Notes: generated from the letters alone by a model not told the origin. DNA of 64,000 nt from JAZKHT01 sp040385245 (GCA_040385245.1 JAZKHT010000005.1:1-64000), one strand, 5' to 3'. Shown: positions 17,920-27,171, numbered from the stretch's first letter. Program-made: numbers and translations.

Positions 17920-19152
17920 TTATTCGGCAGCCGCGATGATGGCTGCGTATTTCGCCTGCGCCTCGGCGGCGGTCATGGTGGTGGAGTTCCAGAATTCCAC
18001 CATCAGGTCTTCGATCTGACCCGACGTGTCTGGGGTCAGAACCATGTTGCCATCAGGCAGGATGTTGCCAGCGGCAAGGATTTCCAGACCCTGCTTCATG
18101 CAGTCGTTGGCCGCAGCCAGATCGATGTCGCCCCGCACGGGGAGCGAACCCTTTTTCAGGTTGAACGCGACTTGCAGCTCTTTGCTGACCAGCAGAGAGG
18201 CAAGGCGTTTCTGCGCGGCGGTCACTTCGGCATCGTCATTGACCGGGAAGTAGAAGGCGTCGCCACCGGTCGAGATGATCTTGTTCACGCCAAGGCCCGG
18301 CAGACAGGTGTAATCGGTGCCGGCAACCTGTCCCGCAACCTGGAATTCGCCCTGCGCCCAGTCACCCATGATCTGGCCACCGGCGGCACCGGTGATCACA
18401 AGGTTCGTGGCCTGGTTCCAGTCCTGCACATTCGATTTCGCGGCCATAGAGCGCGCGGCAACCGCTGCCTCGAAGACCTTGGCCATTTCCGGGCCAGCAG
18501 CGGCGGCTTCGTCCTTTTCGACGTTGATTTTGGTCCACAGCTCTTGCCCGCCGATAGCCACAGCCATCACACCGAACGCACCGGCCGACTGCCAGGGCTG
18601 TTGGCCCATTGCCAGCGGGATGATCCCTGCCGCCTCAAGCGCGGGGGCTGCGGCGACGAATTCATCCCAATTGGTCGGGACCGGCACGCCTGCCTTGGCA
18701 TAGGCTGCGTTCGACAGCCACAGCCACTGCCAGGAATGGATGTTCACCGGCGCGCAGTAGATCTTGCCCTCGTAGGTGCAGGCATCCAGCAGGCTGATCG
18801 GCTTGATGATGTCTTTCCAACCCTCGGCCTCGGCCACGTCGGTCAGGTCTTGCAGCAGGCCCGCCTCGATCAGTTCCTGCGCCTGAAGGCCATGGTTCAA
18901 CTGGGTCGCACCCATCGGATCGCCGCCAAGGATGCGGCTGATGATGATCGGGCGGGCGGTGCCGCCGGACCCGGCGATGGCGCCGTCGATCCACTTGTCA
19001 CCGCTGGCGTCAAAGGCCTTGGCCATCTCGGTCACGGCGGCGGCTTCACCCCCCGACGTCCACCAATGCGTCACTTCAAGATCGGTCGCAAAGGCAGTCG
19101 CAGGCAGAGCCACCGAGGCAAATAGCCCCGCGGCCAATTTCAGCGAATTCAT
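17920..19152 (-). CDS. Sugar ABC transporter periplasmic binding protein
   Basis: A 410-residue family 1 extracellular solute-binding protein. The signal peptide is residues 1 to about 22 (LFASVALPATAFA). The mature start TDLEVTHWWTSGGEAAAV is typical of MalE/UgpB-like sugar binders. It captures the oligosaccharide for the MalF/MalG/ATPase complex encoded downstream. The gene has a strong GGGAGGAA ribosome site, and two copies of a LacI-type operator lie 17-51 bases upstream of its start. It leads the leftward transcript toward the beta-mannosidase-like and GH43 genes. The ligand is unknown; the neighbouring enzymes suggest beta-linked oligosaccharides. Confidence 0.92.
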   Translation of the reverse strand: MNSLKLAAGLFASVALPATAFATDLEVTHWWTSGGEAAAVTEMAKAFDASGDKWIDGAIAGSGGTARPIIISRILGGDPMGATQLNHGLQAQELIEAGLLQDLTDVAEAEGWKDIIKPISLLDACTYEGKIYCAPVNIHSWQWLWLSNAAYAKAGVPVPTNWDEFVAAAPALEAAGIIPLAMGQQPWQSAGAFGVMAVAIGGQELWTKINVEKDEAAAAGPEMAKVFEAAVAARSMAAKSNVQDWNQATNLVITGAAGGQIMGDWAQGEFQVAGQVAGTDYTCLPGLGVNKIISTGGDAFYFPVNDDAEVTAAQKRLASLLVSKELQVAFNLKKGSLPVRGDIDLAAANDCMKQGLEILAAGNILPDGNMVLTPDTSGQIEDLMVEFWNSTTMTAAEAQAKYAAIIAAAE

Positions 19153-19168
19153 GTGTTCCTCCCGGTTT

Positions 19169-19203
19169 CTAAAACGTTATAGGAATCATCTATAACGTTA
19201 TAG
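19169..19203. promoter_or_regulatory. Tandem LacI-type operators
   Basis: CTAAAACGTTATAG (19169-19182) and the perfect palindrome CTATAACGTTATAG (19190-19203) have centres 21 bases apart, two helical turns, so both face the same side of DNA. Both share the central ACGT typical of many LacI-family sites. They sit at the promoter of the binding-protein gene, and the LacI gene is divergent. The remaining 19204-19510 is leader DNA of the LacI gene with no supported gene. Confidence 0.75.
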
Positions 19204-19510
19204 TTTTGCCGATCAAGTAATCATTTCGCTTGTCGACGCAGGGCGCGAAAGGTTGAATGGGCGCGAATCGTACCCCTTAAAGGCCCCGTTCTCCGATGCG
19301 CATCTCCCGCCCCGAATGCCGCAACAACGCCGTGCAAATCCTTGCCGGACTGGCATTTTCGGGCTGCATCGACCAAACGACCAAAGCCTGCCCCTTGGTC
19401 CTGCGGGAAACAGCGATGCGCCTTGGACCCCGCCCCGGCTTGGTGCTATGGCGGTTGGGCAAGTGGCAGGCGCTGACCAATGCCGCGCTGCCGCAAAAAG
19501 GACAGCAGCG

Positions 19511-20539
19511 ATGACTGAGTCGCCCCCTACCACCCTGCATGACGCCGAACGCCCGACGCTGAAGACCATCGCCGCCGAAACCGGCCTTGCCATCGCCACC
19601 GTCAGCCGCGCCTTGAAGGACGCCCCCGACATCGGCGAGGAAACCAAGCGCCGGGTCCGCGAAACCGCCGAACGGCTGGGCTATCGTCCAAACCGGGCGG
19701 GGGTCCGCCTGCGCACCGGCAAGACCAATGTGATCGCACTGGTCCTGTCGACCGAATCCGACATGATGAACCACACGTCGCAACTGATCTATTCCATCGC
19801 GGCCGCGCTGAAGGGGACGCCCTACCATCTGGTCGTAATGCCCTACTTTCCGTCCGAAGACCCGATGACCCCCATCCGGTATATTGTCGAAACCGGGTCG
19901 GCGGACGGGGTGATCATGAACCAGACCATGCCCGACGACCCGCGCGTGCGGTATATGGCGGAACGGGGTTTTCCCTTTGCCACACATGGCCGCACCACGA
20001 TGGGCATCGACCATCCCTATTTCGATTTTGACAACGAAGAATTCGGCCGCGTCGCGGTGCGCGAACTGCAGGCGCGCGGGCGCAAGCGGCTGTTGCTGGT
20101 CGCGCCGCCGCGGGCGCACAACTATGCCCGCCACATGATCACCGGCTTCGCCAACGAGGCGGCACTACAGGGGCTGACGTTCGAGGTGCTGGATACAGCC
20201 AACAGCGATTCCGGCTTTACCGCCATTCAGGCCGCCGTTCAGAAACGCCTGTCCGCCCCGCAGGCCCCCGATGGCATCGTCGTCGGATCGACCACAGCTG
20301 CGATGGCGACCGTGGCCGGGGCCGAGGCAGCAGGGCTGGCAATCGGGCGCGACTTTGACGTTGCGGCAAAGGAAGCGATCCGCTTTCTGCACCATTTCCG
20401 CCGTGACATCATCGTGCTGCATGAAAACGTGAACCGCGCGGGCGAGTTTCTGGCCCGTGCTGTCATGGCCGCGATTGAACGGCGGGCACCCGAACAGGGG
20501 CAATGCATTGACGTGCCAACGGGTGCCGCAAAAGAGTGA
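19511..20539 (+). CDS. LacI-family transcriptional regulator
   Basis: A 342-residue regulator. The N-terminal DNA-binding helices are at about residues 14-60: TLKTIAAETGLAIATVSRAL, then RRVRETAERLGYRPN. They are followed by a periplasmic-binding-like sensor domain. The ATG at 19511 gives the family N-terminus; the longer 86-residue extension is not protein-like. It is divergent from the sugar transporter and upstream of a TIM-barrel and an oxidoreductase gene, so it most likely controls both arms. The palindromes at 19169-19203 are its probable sites. The inducer is not known and would be a sugar from the imported substrate. Confidence 0.92.
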   Translation: MTESPPTTLHDAERPTLKTIAAETGLAIATVSRALKDAPDIGEETKRRVRETAERLGYRPNRAGVRLRTGKTNVIALVLSTESDMMNHTSQLIYSIAAALKGTPYHLVVMPYFPSEDPMTPIRYIVETGSADGVIMNQTMPDDPRVRYMAERGFPFATHGRTTMGIDHPYFDFDNEEFGRVAVRELQARGRKRLLLVAPPRAHNYARHMITGFANEAALQGLTFEVLDTANSDSGFTAIQAAVQKRLSAPQAPDGIVVGSTTAAMATVAGAEAAGLAIGRDFDVAAKEAIRFLHHFRRDIIVLHENVNRAGEFLARAVMAAIERRAPEQGQCIDVPTGAAKE

Positions 20540-20559
20540 ATCAGAACAGGAGAGGTGTG

Positions 20560-21615
20560 ATGAAGACAATGAAAGGTCCGGCGTTGTTTCTGGCGCAATT
20601 CGCAGGTGACACCGCCCCGTTCAATTCCTGGGCGTCGATCACCAGATGGGCCGCAGATTGCGGCTATGTCGGCGTGCAGGTGCCAAGCTGGGATGGCCGT
20701 CTTTTCGATCTGGAAAAGGCCGCCACCTCGAAGACCTATTGCGACGAGGTTAAGGGCGTCGCGGCGGAGGCTGGGGTTCAGATCACCGAACTGTCCACCC
20801 ATTTGCAGGGCCAGTTGGTCGCTGTGCATCCGGCCTATGACACCGCGTTTGATGGCTTTGCCGCACCGTCGGTACATGGCAACCCGAAGGCGCGCGCCGA
20901 ATGGGCGGTGGATCAGGTGAAAAAGGCGCTGACCGCGTCAAAAAATCTTGGCCTGACGGCGCAGGCCACGTTTTCGGGCGCGCTGGCCTGGCCCTTTGTC
21001 TATCCGTGGCCGCAGCGCCCTGCAGGGCTGGTGGAAGAGGCGTTCGATGAACTGGCGCGCCGTTGGCTGCCCATCCTGAACCACGCCGAAGAGTGCGGCG
21101 TCGATCTGTGCTATGAAATCCACCCCGGCGAAGACCTGCACGACGGCATCAGCTATGAGATGTTTCTGGACCGCGTTGGCAATCATGCCCGCGCGAACAT
21201 GCTGTACGACCCCAGCCATTACGTTCTGCAACACCTTGATTATCTGGAAAACATCGACATCTACCACGACCGCATCCGCATGTTCCACGTCAAGGACGCC
21301 GAGTTGAACCCGACGGGCCGCCAAGGGGTGTACGGCGGGTTCCAGTCTTGGGTGAACCGCGCGGGCCGCTTCCGCAGTCTGGGCGACGGTCAGGTCGATT
21401 TCGGCGGCATCTTCTCCAAGCTGACGCAATACGGCTTTGACGGCTGGGCGGTGGTGGAATGGGAATGCTGCCTGAAACACCCCGAAGACGGCGCGCGGGA
21501 AGGGTCGGATTTTGTGCGCGCCCACATGATCCGCGTCACTGAAAAAGCCTTTGACGATTTTGCGGGCAGCGGGGCCGACCGGGCCGCGAACCGGCGGATG
21601 CTGGGCTTGGATTGA
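20560..21615 (+). CDS. Sugar phosphate isomerase/epimerase-like TIM-barrel protein (copy 2)
   Basis: A 351-residue TIM-barrel protein. Motifs include WAADCGYVGVQVPSWDG near the start, CYEIHPGEDLHDG with metal-ligand glutamate and histidine, LYDPSHYVLQ and MFHVKDAEL. The ATG at 20560 has a GGAGAGG ribosome site 7 bases before it; a GTG at 20536 overlapping the lacI stop is less likely. It is longer than copy 1 (249 residues) and contains an extra segment around FQSWVNRAGRFRSLGDGQVD. It is cotranscribed with an oxidoreductase gene downstream. It would rearrange or cleave a keto-sugar, but the reaction is not known. Confidence 0.82.
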   Translation: MKTMKGPALFLAQFAGDTAPFNSWASITRWAADCGYVGVQVPSWDGRLFDLEKAATSKTYCDEVKGVAAEAGVQITELSTHLQGQLVAVHPAYDTAFDGFAAPSVHGNPKARAEWAVDQVKKALTASKNLGLTAQATFSGALAWPFVYPWPQRPAGLVEEAFDELARRWLPILNHAEECGVDLCYEIHPGEDLHDGISYEMFLDRVGNHARANMLYDPSHYVLQHLDYLENIDIYHDRIRMFHVKDAELNPTGRQGVYGGFQSWVNRAGRFRSLGDGQVDFGGIFSKLTQYGFDGWAVVEWECCLKHPEDGAREGSDFVRAHMIRVTEKAFDDFAGSGADRAANRRMLGLD

Positions 21616-21625
21616 ACCACCGGAA

Positions 21626-21668
21626 GCGGGGGCCAGCCCCCGCACCCCCGGGATAGTTGGGACCAGAT
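21626..21668 (+). repeat. Intergenic hairpin-GGGATA repeat (copy A)
   Basis: GCGGGGGCCAGCCCCCGC, a hairpin, is followed by ACCCCCGGGATAGTTGG and an ACCAGATGAA tail. It matches the copy at 31690-31732 almost base for base in the hairpin portion. This repeat supplies the ATG at 21667, which weakens the case for that codon as a gene start. Confidence 0.7.
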
Positions 21669-21687
21669 GAATGGGAAAGGTTTCCTG

Positions 21688-22863
21688 ATGGCCATAACAG
21701 CAGCACATGTCGCGCGGGCACCGCGCATCCGTCTTGGCATGGTGGGGGGCGGGCGCGATGCCTTTATCGGGGCCGTTCACCGCATTGCCGCCCGCATCGA
21801 CGATCAGTACGAACTGGTGGCCGGATGCTTTTCGTCCAATGCCGAGAAATCCTTTGCCTCGGGTGCCGATCTGGGGGTGGACCCGCGCCGCACCTATGCC
21901 AGCTTTGCCGAGATGGCCACGCGCGAGTCGCGCCGAAAGGACGGGATCGAGGCTGTCGCCATTGTCACCCCGAACCACATGCACGCCCCTGTGGCGATGC
22001 AATTCCTGAAACGCGGCATCCATGTGATCTGCGACAAGCCCCTGACCGCCACCCTGCCCGAAGCGAAGCGTCTGGCAAAGGCGGCGGCAGCGTCAGGCGT
22101 GGTGTTCGCGCTAACGCACAACTACACGGGCTATCCGATGATCCGGCAGGCCAAAGCGATGGTCGATGACGGCACGCTTGGCGAGATCCGGCTGGTGCAG
22201 GTCGAATATGCGCAGGATTGGCTTGCCGAACCGATCGAGGCGACAGGCCAGAAACAGGCCGACTGGCGCACCGATCCCGCGCGGTCGGGGGCCGGTGGGT
22301 CCACGGGGGATATCGGCACCCATGCCTTCAACCTTGCCAATTTTGTCAGCGGTCTGACGCTGGAGACGCTGGCCGCCGATCTGCAAAGCTTTGTTCCGGG
22401 GCGCAGGGTCGATGACAACGCCCATGTCCTGTTGCGCTACACCTCCGGCGCGCGGGGGATGCTGTGGTGCTCGCAGGTGGCATCAGGCTGCGAAAATGGG
22501 TTGCGTCTGCGGGTCTTTGGCACAAAGGCCGGGATCGAGTGGGCGCAGGAAGACCCCAATTACCTGTGGGTCACCCCCTTGGGCGCGCCGCGTTATCGCA
22601 TTACACGCGGCGGGGCCGGATCGGGCGAGGCGGCGGCGCGCGTGTCGCGCATCCCGCCGGGCCATCCCGAAGGGTATCTGGAAGGCTTTGCCAATATCTA
22701 CGCCGAAGCGGCCCGCGCCATATTGGCCCGGCGTGACGGGGTGACCGTGGACCCGTCGGTCACCTTCCCCGGCCTGAAAGAGGGGTTGGAAGGCGTGGCC
22801 TTTGTCGATGCCTGCGTGCGGTCATCCAGGCGCAACGGGGCGTGGGTGTCGCTGGCGCTTTAA
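21688..22863 (+). CDS. Gfo/Idh/MocA-family sugar oxidoreductase (copy 2)
   Basis: A 391-residue NAD(P)-dependent oxidoreductase. The cofactor motif [16 protein letters not shown] is near the start. [16 protein letters not shown] carries the conserved lysine, and [20 protein letters not shown] the C-terminal active-site aspartate and histidine. It differs from copy 1 in sequence and length. The ATG at 21688 is proposed because the upstream ATG at 21667 falls inside an intergenic repeat tail; GGAAAGG precedes 21688. It ends convergently, overlapping the trgB-like gene by 4 bases. With the TIM-barrel gene upstream it forms a pair that may oxidise a glycoside and then open or rearrange it. The substrate is unknown. 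Confidence 0.85.
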   Translation: MAITAAHVARAPRIRLGMVGGGRDAFIGAVHRIAARIDDQYELVAGCFSSNAEKSFASGADLGVDPRRTYASFAEMATRESRRKDGIEAVAIVTPNHMHAPVAMQFLKRGIHVICDKPLTATLPEAKRLAKAAAASGVVFALTHNYTGYPMIRQAKAMVDDGTLGEIRLVQVEYAQDWLAEPIEATGQKQADWRTDPARSGAGGSTGDIGTHAFNLANFVSGLTLETLAADLQSFVPGRRVDDNAHVLLRYTSGARGMLWCSQVASGCENGLRLRVFGTKAGIEWAQEDPNYLWVTPLGAPRYRITRGGAGSGEAAARVSRIPPGHPEGYLEGFANIYAEAARAILARRDGVTVDPSVTFPGLKEGLEGVAFVDACVRSSRRNGAWVSLAL

Positions 22864-23999
22864 TCCACGGGGTGGCTGGAACCGCCCTTGGCGCGCAAAC
22901 GGTCACGTTCGCGCGCCAGCCACCACGCCGACAGGATTAGCGGGGCATTCGATGCCTCGCCGCTGGTGACAAGCGCCATCAGCGCGTCAAAGCTGACAAG
23001 GTGGCCACGGATATCCTCTGCCTCGCCATCGACGCCAAAGACACCTGCGGCACCGTCGGGCAGGTCGCACAAGGCGACGTAGGAATACAGGAATTCGGTC
23101 TTGGCCCCCGGCGTGGGGTAATATCCGGCCACATATTCCAGCGCGCCCAGCGTCAGGCCCGCCTCTTCCACCGCCTCGCGGCGGGCAGCGTCTTCGGGGC
23201 CTTCGCCGGGGTCGATGCGTCCGGCAACCGCCTCGATCTGCCACGGCTGCACGTCGCCACGTGCATAAGGCCCGGTGCGGAATTGTTCGACCAGCAGCAC
23301 CCGGTCGCGCATCGGATCATAGGGCAACACCGTCACCGCATCGCCCGAAATGAACGCGGCCCGGTTGATCTGCGGGCTATAGCTGCCGTCAAACCGCCGA
23401 TAACGCAGATCGTATTCTTCGACCGCGAAGTAATTGGCGTAAGGATAGTGCCGCGCCACGACATCGACATCGCCCGCCGCCGGGGTATGGCGCAGCGTGG
23501 CCGGGGCGGGTGCGGCAGCGCGCACGCGACTGGCCCCGCGCACCAACATTTGCGGATAGCGTGCCAGCACCTCTTGCGGGGATTTGACACCGTAAAGCGC
23601 CATGAAGTCGCCCGCTGTGGCCACTGCCGTATCGGCATAGCGCGCCTGCCACTGTACCAACGACCAATCCGCACCGGGCTGCCAGTGACCGGGGGCCGGA
23701 AAATAGATCCGCGCCACCGATGGCCCGGTGCCCGTCTGAACCGTCAGATCGTGGGTGTGGCAGGCAAACCCCGCTTCGTAGAAATCCAGCCGTCCGACAT
23801 CGGCATAGTTCAGATCGCGCACCAGAAGACCCTGCGCCGCAGCGCCTGTCCGCGCGACGATCACCGGAAAGGCGTGATCCCGTGCCCAATGCACCGCGTG
23901 GTCGGGCAGATGTGCGGGTTCAGTGGCAACCGAGCGGCCCAGAACGGTGTCCAGCAGGGGCAGATGACACAGCGTGCCGTAAAAGAAGAAATCCGCCAT
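22860..23999 (-). CDS. trgB: TrgB-like GGCT-NUDIX fusion hydrolase
   Basis: A 379-residue two-domain protein. The N-terminal half (to about residue 150) is a gamma-glutamylcyclotransferase-like fold with the FYGTLCHLPLL motif. The C-terminal half is a NUDIX hydrolase of the ADP-ribose pyrophosphatase type, with a complete Nudix box at GRIDPGEGPEDAARREAVEE and then AGL. The combination matches TrgB proteins, linked to tellurite resistance in Rhodobacter. The ATG at 23999 was chosen because it lies 2 bases after the trgA stop. It is the last gene of a photolyase-cyclopropane synthase-trgA-trgB series. The biochemical role in tellurite or oxidative stress is not established. Confidence 0.83.
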   Translation of the reverse strand: MADFFFYGTLCHLPLLDTVLGRSVATEPAHLPDHAVHWARDHAFPVIVARTGAAAQGLLVRDLNYADVGRLDFYEAGFACHTHDLTVQTGTGPSVARIYFPAPGHWQPGADWSLVQWQARYADTAVATAGDFMALYGVKSPQEVLARYPQMLVRGASRVRAAAPAPATLRHTPAAGDVDVVARHYPYANYFAVEEYDLRYRRFDGSYSPQINRAAFISGDAVTVLPYDPMRDRVLLVEQFRTGPYARGDVQPWQIEAVAGRIDPGEGPEDAARREAVEEAGLTLGALEYVAGYYPTPGAKTEFLYSYVALCDLPDGAAGVFGVDGEAEDIRGHLVSFDALMALVTSGEASNAPLILSAWWLARERDRLRAKGGSSHPVD

Positions 24000-24001
24000 G
24001 A

Positions 24002-24442
24002 TCACTGCCAACGTCTGCCGACCGCCTCGGTCAGCAGACCGCCGATCAGACCGCCGATGGCCAGCGCTCCGATCACCTCGGGCACCAGCATCAGGCGGCC
24101 ATAATCGAGGAATTCCTGAAACACCGCCAGAACCGCCTCCATCGGGCCGTCATAGCGCAGGCGTGTGGATTGTTTCAGCATCTTCCACGACGCAAAGACG
24201 AACAAGGCCACCACCGCCATCGTCACGGTGGTCCGCACCCCGGTTGCTATCGCCTCGGCCGTGCCGCGCCCGGCCAGCGCCCCCGATATGCGCCAGCCGC
24301 AGACCACCCCGATGCCCGCGCATGTTTCGCGCAACAGCCCGAGGGGCGTGCCTTCGGGCAGGCCTGGATGGTACAACTGGGCAGTGACAAACCCCACGAT
24401 GGCAAAGAACAGGGCGGCAAAAAGTTTGGCGGCGGTGGGCAT
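24002..24442 (-). CDS. trgA: TrgA-like tellurite resistance membrane protein
   Basis: A 146-residue protein with about four predicted membrane spans: LFAALFFAIVGFVTAQLY, an internal GVVCGW region, TVTMAVVALFVFASW and VIGALAIGGLIGGLL. Size and order next to the GGCT-NUDIX gene match TrgA of Rhodobacter, identified through tellurite resistance. Its molecular action is not known. It lies 21 bases after the cyclopropane synthase gene and 2 bases before trgB, so it is translated from the same message. Assignment rests on family pattern and neighbourhood. Confidence 0.8.
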   Translation of the reverse strand: MPTAAKLFAALFFAIVGFVTAQLYHPGLPEGTPLGLLRETCAGIGVVCGWRISGALAGRGTAEAIATGVRTTVTMAVVALFVFASWKMLKQSTRLRYDGPMEAVLAVFQEFLDYGRLMLVPEVIGALAIGGLIGGLLTEAVGRRWQ

Positions 24443-24463
24443 GTCTGTCCCTGATTTCGGGCC

Positions 24464-25675
24464 TCAGTTCGGGCGGGTGACTGTAATCTGTGTCACATCA
24501 CAGTTGCCGCCCTGAAACGCCCCGGCGCAAGAGGTAAGGTAAAAGTTCCACATCCGCCGGAACCGGTCATCAAATCCAAGACGGGCCACATCATCCCAGC
24601 GCGCGTTGAAGGTGTCGTGCCAGCGCCGCAGGGTCTGGCTGTAGCTTTCGCCAAACTCGATCGATCCTTTGACCAGCAGCCCCGCCTTTGACACCTCGGC
24701 GCGCAGGGCCGACGGGCTGGGCAACATGCCGCCGGGAAAGATGTATTTCTGTATGAAATCAACGCCCTTGCGATAGGCGTCAAAGCGGGCGTCCTCGACC
24801 GTGATGATCTGCAACGTGGCGTTCTTGCCGGGCTTCAGCCGTTCGCGCACGGTGTCGAAATAGACGGGCCAGTATTTTTCGCCCACCGCCTCGAACATCT
24901 CGATGCTGGCGATGCCGTCATAGGTGCCGGTTTCGTCGCGGTAATCCTGCAACTTGATCTCGACCCGGTCGGACAGGCCCGCCTTTGCCATCCGCGCCAC
25001 GGCATAATCGTATTGGGCCTTGCTGATGGTAAGACCGGTCACCTTCAGCCCGCGCTCTTTCGCGGCATATTCGGCAAAGCCACCCCAACCGCAGCCGATT
25101 TCCAGCACATGATCGCCGGGATTGGCCCCCATCAGATCGACCATGCTTCTGTATTTTTCGGTCTGGGCGTTTTCCAGCCCTTCCTGCCCCGACCGGAACA
25201 GGGCCGACGAATAGGTCATCGTGTCATCCAGCCACAACCGGTAGAAATCATTCCCCAGATCGTAGTGATAGCTGATGTTCTTTTGCGCCTGCCGCTTGGA
25301 GTTGGAGTTCAGCCAGAACCGCAGCCGTTCATAGGCGCGCAGCAAGGTCATGCCGGGAAAGCCGTCATAGACGCCTTCGTTGCGCTCATGCACCAGATCC
25401 ATGAAGGCCTGCAGGTCCGGGGTGGACCAATGACCATCCAGATAGGCATCGCAAAACCCCAGATCGCCTTCGCGGATCAGGCGGGAAAAGATGTCGGGGT
25501 TGTGAACCATCACCTCGGCCACCGGGCCGGGTTTAGGGCCGGTCACGCGAAACCGTCGCCCGTCGGGCAGGACGAAATCAAGTCGCCCGTGCTGCAAACG
25601 GCCAATCACCTCGAACACCGAAGCAAAGTATCTTGGCAGGCCAGTCTGGCCTTTCGTGGTCGTCAGAACGTCCAT
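24464..25675 (-). CDS. cfa: Cyclopropane-fatty-acyl-phospholipid synthase
   Basis: A 403-residue SAM-dependent methyltransferase that adds a methylene bridge to unsaturated acyl chains of membrane lipids. The SAM motif is HVLEIGCGWGGFAEYA. Other family hallmarks are ISYHYDLGNDFYRLWLDDTM, ITVEDARFDAYRKGVDF and QKYIFPGGMLPS. The ATG at 25675 has a GGGGGGA ribosome site; the upstream start at 25747 overlaps the photolyase end and is rejected. It lies 55 bases after the photolyase gene. In Rhodobacter sphaeroides the photolyase and cfa genes belong to the sigma-E singlet-oxygen response, which this arrangement resembles. Confidence 0.92.
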   Translation of the reverse strand: MDVLTTTKGQTGLPRYFASVFEVIGRLQHGRLDFVLPDGRRFRVTGPKPGPVAEVMVHNPDIFSRLIREGDLGFCDAYLDGHWSTPDLQAFMDLVHERNEGVYDGFPGMTLLRAYERLRFWLNSNSKRQAQKNISYHYDLGNDFYRLWLDDTMTYSSALFRSGQEGLENAQTEKYRSMVDLMGANPGDHVLEIGCGWGGFAEYAAKERGLKVTGLTISKAQYDYAVARMAKAGLSDRVEIKLQDYRDETGTYDGIASIEMFEAVGEKYWPVYFDTVRERLKPGKNATLQIITVEDARFDAYRKGVDFIQKYIFPGGMLPSPSALRAEVSKAGLLVKGSIEFGESYSQTLRRWHDTFNARWDDVARLGFDDRFRRMWNFYLTSCAGAFQGGNCDVTQITVTRPN

Positions 25676-25730
25676 GTCCCCCCCAGCGGGTCTTTTCTTG
25701 TGGTGATCGTCACAGATACGGGTCGCGCAC

Positions 25731-27143
25731 TCAAGAGTTTCGTTCACTGTATGCCTTCAGCGCCCGGTCCCGCCCGTCGGCCAGACCGATCAACGGGGCC
25801 GGATAGGGCCGTGCGGGATCAAGGGCCCAGCGGCGCGGCGCGGCGGCGAAGAACGCAAGCGCATCGGGTCCGGGCCTTGGGCCAAGTTCCGCGATGAAGC
25901 GGCGACGATAGGCGGCCTTGGGATCGAACTTTTCGACCTGTGTCGCCGGGTTGAAGATACGGAAATAGGGGGCAGCATCTGGCCCGGACCCCGCCGCCCA
26001 TTGCCAGCCCATCGCATTGGCCGCCGGGTCCCAATCGATCAGGCAATTGGCGAACCAATCGGCCCCCACCCGCCAATCGGTCATCAGGTGCTTGGTCAGA
26101 TAAGATGCGGCAATCATCCGGGCGCGGTTGTGCATGGTGCCCGTGACATACATCTGGCGCATCGCGGCATCCACAAAGGGCTCGCCCGTCATGCCTTGCT
26201 TCCAGCGCAGGGCGTCAGGGTTGTCGCCGCGCCATGGAAACGTGTCCCATTCGGGCTTCCAGTTACGGCTGGCGATATGCGGGGTGTGGTGGATCAGATG
26301 GTAGGAAAATTCCCGCCACACGACCTCTTTCAGAAACGTCTCGGCCCCCGCCGCCCCTTGGTGCAACGCGCGCAATCCGGCGTGCCAGATGCGGCGTGGC
26401 CCGATCTCGCCGTATGTCAGGTTTTCGGACAGGCCCGATGTGCCCGCCTCGGCCGGCAGATTGCGCGCATCGACGTATGCGTTGACCGGACCGGCAAGGA
26501 AATCGTCCAGCCGGGTCTGCGCCGCCGCAGCACCCACGCGGGTATGGGGCAGCACGACGGCGGCCCCCCGGTTCATCGCGGCCCCCAGTCGCCAGTCCTC
26601 AAGCGTATCAGAGGCGGGCCAGACGTCAGGCCCGCGCATGGCAACAGGGGCCGCGTTCGGCACAGGCACATCGCGCCCGCGCACCGCACGCCAGAATGGG
26701 GTGTAGACGCGGTAGAACCCGCCCTGCCCGGTTTCAACCGTCCAGGGTTCGAATAGCAAATGACCGGGGTGGCTGTCCGCGATCAGACCGCGCGCCTTCA
26801 GCGCCGCCTTCACTTGCGCATCACGGGCCTTGGCCGCCGGATCGTAAAGACGCGACCACATCACCCCGGCCGCACCCGTTTCGCGCAAAAGATCGTCCAG
26901 CACCGCCAGCGCGGGCCCGCGCCGCAGGATCAGCTTGCTGCCAACGGCGGTCAGTGTGCGCGCAAACTCTGCCACGCCCAGCCCCAGCCGCCAGCGCGGT
27001 GCAGCGCCGATTGCGTCCGTCTCGGGGTCCAGAACAAACAACGGGATCAGCGGCCGTCCCGTCGCCACGGCGGCGGCCACCATCGGGTGATCCTCCAGCC
27101 GCAAATCGCGGCGGAACCACAGGATCAGGGGTGCATCGGTCAT
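25731..27143 (-). CDS. phr: Deoxyribodipyrimidine photolyase
   Basis: A 470-residue cryptochrome/photolyase protein. The N-terminal alpha/beta chromophore domain begins LILWFRRDLRLEDHP. The C-terminal FAD domain carries FLKEVVWREFSYHLIHH, GEPFVDAAMRQMYVTGTMHN and DWDPAANAMGWQWAAGSG. These are class I cyclobutane-pyrimidine-dimer photolyase motifs; it repairs UV damage using blue light. It is first in the phr-cfa-trgA-trgB series. A possible sigma-E-type promoter precedes it by about 30-60 bases. Confidence 0.93.
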   Translation of the reverse strand: MTDAPLILWFRRDLRLEDHPMVAAAVATGRPLIPLFVLDPETDAIGAAPRWRLGLGVAEFARTLTAVGSKLILRRGPALAVLDDLLRETGAAGVMWSRLYDPAAKARDAQVKAALKARGLIADSHPGHLLFEPWTVETGQGGFYRVYTPFWRAVRGRDVPVPNAAPVAMRGPDVWPASDTLEDWRLGAAMNRGAAVVLPHTRVGAAAAQTRLDDFLAGPVNAYVDARNLPAEAGTSGLSENLTYGEIGPRRIWHAGLRALHQGAAGAETFLKEVVWREFSYHLIHHTPHIASRNWKPEWDTFPWRGDNPDALRWKQGMTGEPFVDAAMRQMYVTGTMHNRARMIAASYLTKHLMTDWRVGADWFANCLIDWDPAANAMGWQWAAGSGPDAAPYFRIFNPATQVEKFDPKAAYRRRFIAELGPRPGPDALAFFAAAPRRWALDPARPYPAPLIGLADGRDRALKAYSERNS

Positions 27144-27171
27144 GTCAGGGAAAATCTTTGCATTGTGGATA

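Noticed and set aside
19296..19514. 72-codon forward frame overlapping the lacI start by 4 bases
   Set aside because: No ribosome site, no recognisable features; likely chance, though a leader peptide cannot be excluded.
21667..21687. ATG at 21667 as start of the second Gfo/Idh/MocA gene
   Set aside because: It lies in the tail of an intergenic repeat and lacks a ribosome site; 21688 is preceded by GGAAAGG.
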